Assembly (NCBI RefSeq): GCF_038095555.1
Contig: NZ_CP124591.1
Span: forward strand, 1 to 64,000
DNA from: Macrococcoides psychrotolerans
GTDB lineage: Bacteria > Bacillota > Bacilli > Staphylococcales > Staphylococcaceae
Length of the DNA: 64,000 nt
Direction of reading: 5' to 3'
A program made the position numbers and the translations under genes. Within the stretch, counting starts at the first letter, position 1. Each line of letters starts with the position of its first letter. Below, piece after piece: positions 37,363 through 45,441 of this stretch. The notes under the pieces are model-generated. The model saw nothing but the letters and a program-made list of their open reading frames with translations. It did not search any database and was not told where the DNA came from.

Positions 37363-38073
37363 CTATGAATTTAGCCTAGCATAATCTTGCGGTGTAATAT
37401 ATATACCACTCCTAAATGGTGGGTCAAAAAACTCAGTTCTTAAGTCAGAAGGTTTACTAGGGTCAAACGGTAGATTAGAGTTTATTTGCCCATTAGGACA
37501 GAAAATACTTTCTTTAACTGATTCACATGTATTAGGAACAGGTTGATTGTCGTTGCTTTGTTGTTTTTCTTTTTGTTGTTTTTCATAATAACATCTACTG
37601 TTAACATTCGCACAATCTGATTCTCCATTTTCATCTAGGCCGTTCAGAGTTAGAACCATTTGTCTTGCTTGGTCATATTCTTCCGGCATGACGTAATAGA
37701 CTCTGTCTCTTATTTTAAGTGCTTGAGTTCGAGATGCAGAAGGACTATATATATCAAATCCGAGGGAACCTGAATCACCCATCCATCCTCCATTTGCATC
37801 AAATACACTTTCTTTAACTATAGCCTGTTCAGTTGTAGCAGCTTCTTCATTTGAATCGGAATTATTATCTGTTATTTTCTTTTTATCTTCTTTATTCTTA
37901 TCATTTTCAGTATCTGATTTTTTGTCCGCTTCGCTTTTAGCCTTAGCAGCCTCGAGTTTCAATTTATCTTTCTCTAATGATAAGCTTTGATTTTTTGAAT
38001 ACTGAGAATAAGCAAATAAGCTGATGAGGGCTATTAACAAAAAAATTAATACAGGGGTCAACCATTTTTTCAT
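37363..38073 (-). CDS. Membrane-anchored secreted protein, paralogue B
   Basis: 236 aa, with the same layout as the protein at 36391-37155: N-terminal helix (about 6-24), charged coiled-coil segment (KDKLKLEAAKAKSEADKK), K/D/N-rich linker, external domain. The external part holds two copies of a short motif, VYYVMPEEYDQAR and IYITPQDYARL, and Cys pairs (CANVNSRC, CESVKESIFC). The two PEEY/PQDY motifs suggest an internal duplication. RBS AGGAGA. Family and role are unknown. Confidence 0.72.
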   Translation of the reverse strand: MKKWLTPVLIFLLIALISLFAYSQYSKNQSLSLEKDKLKLEAAKAKSEADKKSDTENDKNKEDKKKITDNNSDSNEEAATTEQAIVKESVFDANGGWMGDSGSLGFDIYSPSASRTQALKIRDRVYYVMPEEYDQARQMVLTLNGLDENGESDCANVNSRCYYEKQQKEKQQSNDNQPVPNTCESVKESIFCPNGQINSNLPFDPSKPSDLRTEFFDPPFRSGIYITPQDYARLNS

Positions 38074-38229
38074 AAAATTTCTCCTTAAATTATATTTTTA
38101 CTTTATTTGTAATTATTATATGTATAGATAATGTTGAAGTTATTTTTACAATAATCCTTAACCAATTAATCTTAGGGTGCAATGTATTATTTATAAGTAT
38201 TTTAACTATAAAAAGGATTATAAAAATAA

Positions 38230-38257
38230 CTCTATCCTTCAATATTGAAGGATAGAG
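38230..38257. terminator. Palindromic terminator after the DUF4870 gene
   Basis: CTCTATCCTTCAAT / ATTGAAGGATAGAG, a perfect 28-bp palindrome, followed on the minus strand by a T-rich tract. Confidence 0.8.
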
Positions 38258-38264
38258 ATTAGAA

Positions 38265-38630
38265 TTACTTAATGATTGGAAATGTTAGTGGAACAACATA
38301 ATCTTCACCTTTATTAGTTTTGATAATACCTAAGATACCATATACAAATGCGGCAATTGAGAATGCAAAAAATGGAATGATACCTATAATAACAATTGTA
38401 AAAATATATGATATTAAGAGATATCCTGTATAACAAATTACAAAGTTTAAGTAGTTTTTACCCTGCTGATTAATATATGCGGATTCATCTTTTTTCATCA
38501 ACCATATAATTAATGGACCAATAAAACTTGTTAAAAAATTTAAGATCCAAATAAGCATAGCCATATTTTTTTCTTCACTTGTTACATTCGGAAAAGCATG
38601 AGGATTTTTAGAGTTGTTTTGAAAATTCAT
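38265..38630 (-). CDS. DUF4870 small membrane protein
   Basis: 121 aa from ATG 38630, which is preceded by AAGGTGG. Three or four hydrophobic segments; the N-terminal part has the typical DUF4870 pattern (TSEEKNMAMLIWILNFLTSFIGPLIIWL) followed by KKDESAYINQQGKNYLNF. The in-frame extension upstream belongs to an older, decayed reading frame and has no RBS. Function of DUF4870 proteins is unknown. Confidence 0.82.
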   Translation of the reverse strand: MNFQNNSKNPHAFPNVTSEEKNMAMLIWILNFLTSFIGPLIIWLMKKDESAYINQQGKNYLNFVICYTGYLLISYIFTIVIIGIIPFFAFSIAAFVYGILGIIKTNKGEDYVVPLTFPIIK

Positions 38631-38891
38631 AATTAACCACCTTAATATAATTTTATTTTTTGTTACTATATAGCTTGTTCTTTCAAAAATACCTTCAAAT
38701 ACTTCGAAACATTCTTCTACGTTGCTCTTTCCAAGTTGATACATAGCGTGATAACTATTCGATCTAGCGAAAGGAATATACTTTGATACTTGCTTAGCAG
38801 TTACTCCAAAGTTGCGATTATTTTTATCTATTTATTCAATAATCAGACTGATGTCAGTAGCAACGTCTACACCACTTACTGCTGAATGTTT
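38631..38891 (-). pseudogene. Decayed coding remnant with an in-frame stop
   Basis: The 305-bp gap between the DUF4870 gene and the regulator contains coding-like sequence in one frame: SGVDVATDISLIIE, then TAA, then RNFGVTAKQVSKYIPFARSN continuing into YHAMYQLGKSNVEECFEVFE. Amino-acid composition looks protein-like, but there is no start or RBS. I do not recognise the family. Confidence 0.45.
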
Positions 38892-38935
38892 CTAACAATA
38901 TTCATAGTGACATTTTTGTTTTAAGTAAGTGCTTT

Positions 38936-39841
38936 TTATTCTTGATCTTCGTTGTCAATCTCCTTACTTTCATTATTAATTTGTATCTGTTGGTTCATAT
39001 ATACAGCGTTTATTGCCAATATAAAATTGACTAAGGGTAGATACATATAAGAAGGTGAGATTAACATGATATGAGGGCTATACATCATACATACAGTTAA
39101 GACTTCTGGATAGGTCATGTAGAAGCTAACCGTAAACTGATTGTCTGATATAGACTCTATTACGTCTACGCTGTACTGATCTTTAAGTACATGCCAAACA
39201 TCTTTAGTCATCTTCAATATTACTTTTTCCGGATTTGATATTTCAGCATCTGTTGTTTGTAAACTTTTAATATTTTTTATATGAAATTGTCGGTTGCTCT
39301 TCTTTAACCACAACTTATATTGATTGTGAGTACTTGTAATCTGTATGGGAGTTCCTACAATTTCTTCTCCATGATATTTGAATTTGATTGTGTTCTGTTG
39401 GTGTATTGCTCCTTGTAAAATAGATAACACTGTTAGAGTGCTTTTTTCTTCTTCTACCACGTGAAACATGTTTATCTGTTGTAAAAGTTGCTTTGTATCA
39501 TGACTATAGAACTTGTAAATAATTGATTTTAATAGTTCGTACATATCACGACTTATTACAGATGAATGGTTTTTGAGATGCATAATGAGTATTGATAAGA
39601 CATTACTATCCAGCAATGCATTATGTCTTATTAATCGGTACTCATTTGATTTGTGCTGATACGTAACTTCCATTCTCTGTTGAAAATCATCATTATCAAA
39701 TAGATAATTTCTAATATCGTCTATATCACGTTGTATTGTCCTCTCATCGACTTCTAACTCATCAGCTAGATTCATCTTGTTGACTCCTTGATTGTTAAGG
39801 AGGCGAGTATATATCGTTAGAAGACGTTGTGCTTTGTTCAT
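38936..39841 (-). CDS. WYL-type transcriptional regulator (HTH_11 N-terminus)
   Basis: 301 aa. An N-terminal DeoR/HTH_11 winged helix (about 5-60: RLLTIYTRLLNNQGVNKMNLADELEVDERTIQRDIDDIR split over two lines of motif) is followed by a middle helical region. A WYL-like domain (about 140-215, IKFKYHGEEIVGTPIQITSTHNQYKLW) and a C-terminal extension complete it. WYL regulators sense ligands or nucleic acids and often control phage-defence or mobile-element genes. It sits between the accessory left arm and the SCC core and could control either. Confidence 0.82.
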   Translation of the reverse strand: MNKAQRLLTIYTRLLNNQGVNKMNLADELEVDERTIQRDIDDIRNYLFDNDDFQQRMEVTYQHKSNEYRLIRHNALLDSNVLSILIMHLKNHSSVISRDMYELLKSIIYKFYSHDTKQLLQQINMFHVVEEEKSTLTVLSILQGAIHQQNTIKFKYHGEEIVGTPIQITSTHNQYKLWLKKSNRQFHIKNIKSLQTTDAEISNPEKVILKMTKDVWHVLKDQYSVDVIESISDNQFTVSFYMTYPEVLTVCMMYSPHIMLISPSYMYLPLVNFILAINAVYMNQQIQINNESKEIDNEDQE

Positions 39842-39982
39842 GAATCCACCCCTTATCGCTGTATCTTTATTTTATAAAAACGATTAGACATAAAATGTCA
39901 CTACCAAAAACTTTTGTATAGTTTTTACAGATATTAGTGATGAAAATTCTCTTTGTTTTTATGAGAAAATTATAACTCATCC

Positions 39983-40022
39983 ATAAAAAAAATAAAGGTC
40001 AGACACATAATGTCTAACCTTT
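39983..40022 (-). terminator. Terminator of the SCC core operon after the RadC-like gene
   Basis: AAAGGTCAGACA / TGTCTAACCTTT stem (one mismatch) overlapping the stop codon of the RadC-like gene; on the minus strand a run of T follows. Confidence 0.85.
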
Positions 40023-40464
40023 AGAGATGGCCACTTTCTTTTAGTGAATAGAATGAATCATCTGTAAAGATGATATGATCGAGGACATCTATTCCGATTA
40101 ATTTACCCACTTCATAAAGACGTTTTGTAGCTTCAATATCTTCGTATGAAGGTTGAGGATGACCACTTGGATGATTATGTCCCAATATGATGTTGGCGGC
40201 ATTTGATAGTATGGCTGATTTGAATACTTCTCTTGGGTGTATGATAGAAGCATTAAGCGAACCTACTGATACCTTTTCGATGTGTGTCGGTTCATTTTTA
40301 GTGTTGAGTGAGAGGGCCACAAATACTTCTCTGTCAGAACTTCCTACAAATTCTCGCATAATCTTTGCAGCATTCTCAGGAGAGGATACCTTTCTTTCTG
40401 AATACCACATGACCTTCTCTTTAACCATTTGTATTGATACGATATTGATTTTCTTTTTATGCAT
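40021..40464 (-). CDS. RadC-like JAB-domain protein
   Basis: 147 aa with the MPN/JAB metalloprotein motif: E in PREVFK, then HNHPSG and the downstream Asp in PSYEDIEAT. The N-terminal helix-hairpin-helix of chromosomal RadC is missing, as in copies carried by SCC elements, ICEs and phages. It is the last gene of the core cluster DUF950-DUF960-DUF1643-radC, all on the minus strand and each with an RBS (here AAAGGAG). The biochemical role of mobile RadC proteins is unproven. Confidence 0.88.
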   Translation of the reverse strand: MHKKKINIVSIQMVKEKVMWYSERKVSSPENAAKIMREFVGSSDREVFVALSLNTKNEPTHIEKVSVGSLNASIIHPREVFKSAILSNAANIILGHNHPSGHPQPSYEDIEATKRLYEVGKLIGIDVLDHIIFTDDSFYSLKESGHL

Positions 40465-40485
40465 TTTAATAACTCCTTTACATTT

Positions 40486-40989
40486 TTATTTTAGTACCCA
40501 TTCCTGTCGAGCGATTGGATTTAATGGATGGATGATATTACCGTTCATCGGATTGATAAGTCTCTTTGTCTTTTTTGCATAAGGTTTAATCATCTTTTCA
40601 ATTTCTTGTACACGAGGAAGTATTGTAGGTCGTTCTGCGTACGCTCCCCAGGCAATGATTAACTCATCGGATTCTTTGATACATTTCATAATTTGAATAT
40701 CTGTATGCTTGTCATAGCCGTTTTCCAGATGTCGTTTATTGTCTGGACTTTTTATGTTGGAAAAGATATTGACGAAATGGATGGTTCCGTAACCAAGCTT
40801 TGTTAGTGAATTGATACAGAGTTGTGTCGTTAGGTCTAATGTAATGACTCCATCGTAATGTGGAAACATTGTTAGAATCGTGACAGTGGGTTTATCTTCA
40901 TCTATGATTTTCTTTAATGCATAGCGATGGTTACCATCCTTGCTGAATATCGCTTCTGTGATTGTCGTATTTGAACGTGTTTCTAACAT
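40486..40989 (-). CDS. DUF1643 SCC core protein
   Basis: 167 aa. Conserved DUF1643 features are visible: YALKKIIDEDKPTVTILTMFPHYDG, the FVNIFSNIKSPD stretch, and ELIIAWGAYAE. It is found next to ccr genes in most SCC elements. RBS AGGAGGT. The function is unknown; the fold resembles nucleotide-processing enzymes only by general pattern, so no activity is assigned. Confidence 0.88.
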   Translation of the reverse strand: MLETRSNTTITEAIFSKDGNHRYALKKIIDEDKPTVTILTMFPHYDGVITLDLTTQLCINSLTKLGYGTIHFVNIFSNIKSPDNKRHLENGYDKHTDIQIMKCIKESDELIIAWGAYAERPTILPRVQEIEKMIKPYAKKTKRLINPMNGNIIHPLNPIARQEWVLK

Positions 40990-41001
40990 GGTGTAAACCT
41001 C

Positions 41002-41334
41002 CTAATATTCTTCTGGTAAAAGCATGACAAAATAAGAAGAGTCTATGTCATTACGATCTTCACGAATGACATAGACCTTTCTTTTTTTGAAGGTTTCTTT
41101 AGTTTTTATACGATATTTATAACTGTAAGGTGGTTCTTCCTGTAGAAGTTTAATACAGGATTCATCCTTATTTTCAGTATCTCTGATGTGAAATACACTC
41201 AGATAATCGGGTTTAATTCCCTGTTTCTTTGCTTCTCTTTCTCTCTGCATGACAATGTTCCAAAGTACCTGTTGGACAGGCACTGAGAAGTGTTCTTGTA
41301 TCCCTCTAGTAATGTACACATCTGTGTTAATCAT
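41002..41334 (-). CDS. DUF960 SCC core protein
   Basis: 110 aa, with the staphylococcal DUF960 pattern: YITRGIQEHFSVPVQQVLWNIV at the N-terminus, then DYLSVFHIRD and a C-terminal VYVIREDRND...YFVMLLPEEY. The ATG overlaps the stop of a 26-codon small ORF (TAATG), and its own Shine-Dalgarno-like TTGGAG lies about 12 nt upstream. Function unknown; constant companion of DUF950 and DUF1643. Confidence 0.88.
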   Translation of the reverse strand: MINTDVYITRGIQEHFSVPVQQVLWNIVMQREREAKKQGIKPDYLSVFHIRDTENKDESCIKLLQEEPPYSYKYRIKTKETFKKRKVYVIREDRNDIDSSYFVMLLPEEY

Positions 41335-41414
41335 TAGTCATCATCTCCAAACTTAATAATTATTTCGCTTACTACAATGACCGCAATCTGAGCAATCTTA
41401 ACCCACGTTGACAA
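41334..41414 (-). CDS. Possible 26-aa hydrophobic peptide coupled between DUF950 and DUF960
   Basis: TTG start at 41414, preceded by GAGGAGG 9 nt upstream (inside the DUF950 3' end), and stop overlapping the DUF960 ATG by 1 nt. The peptide is MSTWVKIAQIAVIVVSEIII plus KFGDDD, an amphipathic/hydrophobic helix with an acidic tail. It may be a real micropeptide or simply a coupling ORF that delivers ribosomes to DUF960. No homology evidence is available. Confidence 0.35.
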   Translation of the reverse strand: MSTWVKIAQIAVIVVSEIIIKFGDDD

Positions 41415-41760
41415 ATTCCAAATCCTCCTCTGTAAGATTTAATAAATGTAGCTCACTGTGCAGTGTCTTGTCCGTATCATTGATGTAGAAGAAATGTTCG
41501 TATTCACCTTTTGTGTAACCCAGTAAGATTATCTTGCCTTGATAGGTACCGATGAATGAGTAGATGTAATCTTTTATAAGTGAGTGGTTGTAAAAGGTGT
41601 ATGTGTCGATGATTGCACCTTTTAGCTTCTCTGGAATCTTTCTCTCTCCCCAATTTAATTCTTCGATACCTAGCTGTATGAATTCAGTAAGATATTCTTG
41701 AGAAGAGAGGTTCAGTATTTCTTCTACATAGTGAGTCAGATGCGCTTTGATTTGTTTCAT
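41398..41760 (-). CDS. DUF950 protein, SAUGI-type uracil-DNA glycosylase inhibitor
   Basis: About 120 aa from ATG 41760 (RBS GGAGGG; a longer in-frame start at 41808 has none). It resembles staphylococcal SAUGI in length, in the conserved IDTYTFYNHSL segment and in the IYSFIGTYQGKIILLGY strand region. Characterised SAUGI mimics DNA and blocks uracil-DNA glycosylase. In an SCC it may protect uracil-containing or single-stranded replication intermediates. It is the first gene of the DUF950-DUF960-DUF1643-radC cluster. Confidence 0.82.
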   Translation of the reverse strand: MKQIKAHLTHYVEEILNLSSQEYLTEFIQLGIEELNWGERKIPEKLKGAIIDTYTFYNHSLIKDYIYSFIGTYQGKIILLGYTKGEYEHFFYINDTDKTLHSELHLLNLTEEDLEFVNVG

Positions 41761-41794
41761 GATGTTGTTCCCTCCAATTGATTTAATTTGATGC

Positions 41795-41808
41795 ATGATG
41801 TACATCAT
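41795..41808. promoter_or_regulatory. Perfect 14-bp palindrome upstream of DUF950
   Basis: ATGATGTACATCAT, 35 nt upstream of the DUF950 start; it looks like a repressor operator. Binding protein unknown. Confidence 0.45.
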
Positions 41809-41854
41809 AATTAGAATATATATTTGAAGGTGGATTTGTTACATGTGAAACAAG

Positions 41855-42064
41855 TCCCCCGTTTTACCGTAATTTTTGACGAACAGTATCGATTTCATTA
41901 ACGTGTAATTTGACTTTTTCTCTTAATAAGTAATATATTTTTATAATTTAACGGGATAACGGGGGATAATAATTTCACCTATTTTTATTGGACAAAGGAT
42001 TAATTGAGATAGATGCTAGGCTATAATGATTTTTATATGTGAGTTTTTACGGGGAAACGGGGAG
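41855..42064. repeat. Three G-rich 16-bp iteron-like repeats beside ccrB
   Basis: The 410-bp gap between DUF950 and ccrB has no gene but holds three related 16-mers in an otherwise AT-rich stretch: ACGGTAAAACGGGGGA (reverse strand, 41855-41870), ACGGGATAACGGGGGA (41951-41966) and ACGGGGAAACGGGGAG (42049-42064). Start-to-start spacing is 96 and 98 bp. Copy 1 is inverted relative to the other two. Confidence 0.7.
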
Positions 42065-42170
42065 TGTTGTTTATTGATGAAAATATAAGCATTATATTTA
42101 GCGGTGTGTTCTATTAATACGTTCACGCATGTAGCGATGAGCGTTATTTTCATACAATAAACAGAACGGT

Positions 42171-43799
42171 CTATATGCGAAGGTAATATGTTTCATGCTC
42201 TGTAAATAAAGAAGAGGAAGCACTAAGCAGTGCTTCCTCTGGTTCGATACCGTTATATACTTCTTTAAGAACATCTTCATTAATCTTTAACGTAATGAAG
42301 AAGTCATGTTTCTTTCCTGGCTCCTTGCATTTCTTGAAGTGAATTGAATCAACGACAGAGAGATACAATGCTTTTAATTGTTTCTTATCTAATCGGTCCA
42401 TATCCTTGAATATTGCTTGAAGAAGGGGTTTAATCTCCTCAATCGTTAACTGTTTAATGTTATCCTCCTTATGCGCTTCCATTTCAGCTATTGTCGCCTT
42501 AAGTGCTTCAATAGTACTCGCATATTCATCAATCGTTCCTTTTAGTGTATGGATAAGGTCAGGGGATGTTGATAATGCGATATTAAGGTTATTGAGTTTG
42601 ACTTGTGTTTCTTCAAGCTGCTGTTTCTTATTCACCAGTCTTTGTTTCATTTCCGTTGGCTTAGCTTCTAAGCTACTGTTCACATTCTCCAAAACCTGTT
42701 GAAGTACTTTATCGTTGAATATCACTTCTTGTATACGATTGAAGACATAGGCTTCAGCAACACCTGCACGTATTGAGTTTGCGCTGCATACAGAAGCACC
42801 TTTGTTTCTGAACTGAGAACAACTATAATAGCGTATACGCTTCTTCTCGCCAGATTTTAGGGTATTGGTCGTGTTGCTTGCTGCATGAGCAGCACCACAT
42901 TCAGGGCAGCGTACAATGCAAGATAATAGGTTTTCACCTTTACCGTTAAGCATTGGATTCTTACTCGCTTTTTCCATTCTAATCTGTACTTTATCCCATA
43001 AGTCTTGATCAATGATCGGAGTATGCTTACCGTCTGCGATAATAGGATTAGGGTTAAACCCACGACGTCTCTTTTCATTCCATCCGGTATATCTTAGATA
43101 CCTTATCTTACCAATGTAAACGATATTGGTTAAGATATATTTAACGGCATTGGTGTCGAAAGTGTTATTTTTCTTAGTACGATATCCGTCCTTATTTAAT
43201 GCATTTGCAATCGCTCTGTATCCTTTTCCAGAAGCATATTCCTCAAAGATACGTTTTATAATTAGCGCTTCTTTTTCAACAATTGCGAGCATTCTTTTGT
43301 TTCCAGGTACTTGTTGGTATCCAAGTACCTGTCCACCATTGTAATAGCCCGAATTAGCTCTAGAGACTAATCCAGCGAACATATTTTCTAAGATTTGATT
43401 CCTATCATACTCTGCCATAGACGCTAGTATTTGGAGCATCAATCGACCTGAGGCTGTGCTTGTATCGAACCTTTCCGTATCGCTATAGACCTCAACGTTG
43501 TATTTGTTGTAGAAGTCCACCATATCAATCATATGCTTGGTATTACGAGCAAGACGATTAAGTCTGTAGATTAAGATAATATCGAATTTTCCATTCTTAG
43601 CATCTTCGTTCATCTTTAATAATGCTGGTCTGTTCATATTCTTCCCTGTTAAGCCGTTGTCCGTGTAGACCTCATATATCTCCCAATCGTTTTTTTGGCA
43701 TACCTCTTCCAGTAATTTCTTTTGTCCTGCAATTGAGAAGTTATCACGTTGTAATGCACTTGATACTCTTGTGTAAATAGCAGCTCTTTTCTTAGTCAT
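42171..43799 (-). CDS. ccrB: Cassette chromosome recombinase CcrB (large serine recombinase)
   Basis: 542 aa. The resolvase catalytic domain begins RAAIYTRVSSALQ with the nucleophile Ser13 and has the RLNRLARN helix. The recombinase domain (NAANALNKDG-like YRAIANALNKDGYRTKK) and zinc ribbon (CPECGAAHAASN ... YYSCSQF...CSANSIRA) follow, then a coiled coil (~390-470) and the C-terminal LLSASSSLF ending shared with staphylococcal CcrB. RBS GGAGGT. With CcrA it catalyses excision and integration at the rlmH att site. Allotype needs alignment; macrococcal elements use divergent Ccr variants. Confidence 0.95.
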   Translation of the reverse strand: MTKKRAAIYTRVSSALQRDNFSIAGQKKLLEEVCQKNDWEIYEVYTDNGLTGKNMNRPALLKMNEDAKNGKFDIILIYRLNRLARNTKHMIDMVDFYNKYNVEVYSDTERFDTSTASGRLMLQILASMAEYDRNQILENMFAGLVSRANSGYYNGGQVLGYQQVPGNKRMLAIVEKEALIIKRIFEEYASGKGYRAIANALNKDGYRTKKNNTFDTNAVKYILTNIVYIGKIRYLRYTGWNEKRRRGFNPNPIIADGKHTPIIDQDLWDKVQIRMEKASKNPMLNGKGENLLSCIVRCPECGAAHAASNTTNTLKSGEKKRIRYYSCSQFRNKGASVCSANSIRAGVAEAYVFNRIQEVIFNDKVLQQVLENVNSSLEAKPTEMKQRLVNKKQQLEETQVKLNNLNIALSTSPDLIHTLKGTIDEYASTIEALKATIAEMEAHKEDNIKQLTIEEIKPLLQAIFKDMDRLDKKQLKALYLSVVDSIHFKKCKEPGKKHDFFITLKINEDVLKEVYNGIEPEEALLSASSSLFTEHETYYLRI

Positions 43800-43863
43800 A
43801 ATAATACCTCCGTTATTGTTTTTGTAAAATTTGTATAAAACTTATCATTATCTTTGATTTACT

Positions 43864-45234
43864 TTATCCAATCGCTTTGTGTAGTTGATTCGTTTCTGTT
43901 TTCATTGGAACTATGTTAAGAGGATAGTCCGTAATAAATAGACCAGTTAAGTCGTTCTCTTCATCGATGATGACTTTTTCAATTATATGGTTGATGTCCT
44001 TTAGCTTTAAGAACGAAACATGTGTAGATACTATATTATTCAGCTTCTGCCTTGAGAAGTTTTTACTTGCTTGTACAGAATCTTCATCGGATACGTAGTT
44101 TGATTGGAACTCTTGTGCGCTGATTTTACCTTCTGCAAGTTCATTAATCAGCTTGGCGTTGGCTTGACTGATTTTTCTCTGGTCCTTCTTATGAATTCTA
44201 ATAACTTTGTTAACAGCTTGTTCGATACGCTTAGCGCATTCTGTATCCTTTAAGAATGTCTTTAATGCATACAGAACTTGGTCTTCGATATGATCAGCAT
44301 TTATTGACGTAAAAGGGCAGCGTTCATTTAATCCTGAATAATCCACGGTATGATTGCGACAGACGTACATTGTATAGGTCCTATTATTCTTTTTTACTTT
44401 GTGTGAATGGAGCCTTGCGTTACAGTAAGGACAATGTATCTTACGTTTCAGCAAAGTGTTTATCGGCTTACGTTCTATTCCTTTTGAAAGACGAATACGT
44501 TCAGCTTCTTTAAAGATTTCCTGGGTTATGATTGCTTGATGATGTCCTTGATACTCCCCATACTTTGAAGGTACGATTCCTGTATATATTTTGTTTAGCA
44601 ATATATTTCTAACACGAACGTTTGTAAGTGATATATAACTTGTATCTTCAGAAATAAGCTTGCTGATGGCTTTGTAACCATAGCCATCACAGTAAAGCTG
44701 GAATATCCTTTTAACTGTCTTACTTTCTTCAGGATGCACAAAAAAGTTACCGTCTTCATATCTGTATCCGAAAGGTGCGTTTGTTGTAATCAGTAAGCCT
44801 TGTCTTGCCTTTTCACGTGCTGCTTTAGAGACATTATCTCGTATGTTTTCGAGCTCATTTTCGGCGAATGATAAGAACAGTTGAAGCTTCATTCGATCAA
44901 ATGCCTTCGACAGGTCGAAGTAACCATCTGAGACACTGACCAGTTTCACATGGTATTTCTGTAATAACTCTACGAAATCAAGTGCATTTTTTAAGTTCCT
45001 ACCAATACGACTGATTCGATAAATGAGTAGGGTGGTCACTTGATTGTTCTTAATTTCCTGTATCAGGCGTTGATAGTTTGTTCTGTTAGTATTTCGTCCA
45101 GAACCGATATCACTATAGAAATTTATTTTATCAACATCGATATCATATTTTGCAGCACATTTACATATCAGCTCTTTCTGAGTGGGTATGGACTGTTGTT
45201 TCTTTGTTGATTGTCTTACATATGCGACGATCAT
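43864..45234 (-). CDS. ccrA: Cassette chromosome recombinase CcrA (large serine recombinase)
   Basis: 456 aa from ATG 45234 (RBS GGAGGT at 45241-45246; a longer in-frame start lacks an RBS). MIVAYVRQSTKKQQS carries the catalytic Ser9. The RISRIGRNLKNAL helix, recombinase domain, zinc ribbon (CPYCNARLHSH) and short C-terminal coiled coil match CcrA of ccrAB-type SCC. The C-terminal TDYPLNIVPMKT mirrors the staphylococcal ending QPLNIVRQT. It partners CcrB, 64 bp downstream. Confidence 0.94.
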   Translation of the reverse strand: MIVAYVRQSTKKQQSIPTQKELICKCAAKYDIDVDKINFYSDIGSGRNTNRTNYQRLIQEIKNNQVTTLLIYRISRIGRNLKNALDFVELLQKYHVKLVSVSDGYFDLSKAFDRMKLQLFLSFAENELENIRDNVSKAAREKARQGLLITTNAPFGYRYEDGNFFVHPEESKTVKRIFQLYCDGYGYKAISKLISEDTSYISLTNVRVRNILLNKIYTGIVPSKYGEYQGHHQAIITQEIFKEAERIRLSKGIERKPINTLLKRKIHCPYCNARLHSHKVKKNNRTYTMYVCRNHTVDYSGLNERCPFTSINADHIEDQVLYALKTFLKDTECAKRIEQAVNKVIRIHKKDQRKISQANAKLINELAEGKISAQEFQSNYVSDEDSVQASKNFSRQKLNNIVSTHVSFLKLKDINHIIEKVIIDEENDLTGLFITDYPLNIVPMKTETNQLHKAIG

Positions 45235-45284
45235 ATTTTCACCTCCATTAAGATAATATAAGTTTGATAACAAATTGAAATAAC

Positions 45285-45309
45285 AAGCCAGCATCCTTTA
45301 TGCTGGCTT
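45285..45309 (-). terminator. Hairpin between the 20-aa ORF and ccrA
   Basis: AAGCCAGCAT / ATGCTGGCTT 10-bp stem with 5-nt loop, followed on the minus strand by GTTATTT. It could be a leaky terminator or an attenuator in front of ccrA, since cch and ccrA are co-oriented. Confidence 0.6.
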
Positions 45310-45315
45310 AAGTTG

Positions 45316-45378
45316 TTACTTACCTTCATTTAATTCATTGATTACAAGTTCAGAAATAAGTTCGATAAGTTCATTCAT
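45316..45378 (-). CDS. Possible 20-aa acidic amphipathic peptide upstream of ccrA
   Basis: ATG at 45378 with AAAGGATG upstream encodes MNELIELISELVINELNEGK and stop. Heptad-like spacing of Leu/Ile gives a clear amphipathic helix. It sits between cch and ccrA, directly before a hairpin, and could be a leader peptide in an attenuation device or a small interacting protein. Confidence 0.4.
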   Translation of the reverse strand: MNELIELISELVINELNEGK

Positions 45379-45441
45379 TTGTTATCATCCTTTCCATTGA
45401 TACTGTTATAAATCATAGACGAGGTCGTTCTAATAATTGTT

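Noticed and set aside
40187..40582. 131-aa plus-strand frame across the RadC-like gene
   Set aside because: Antisense to RadC-like and DUF1643 genes, both with motifs and RBSs.
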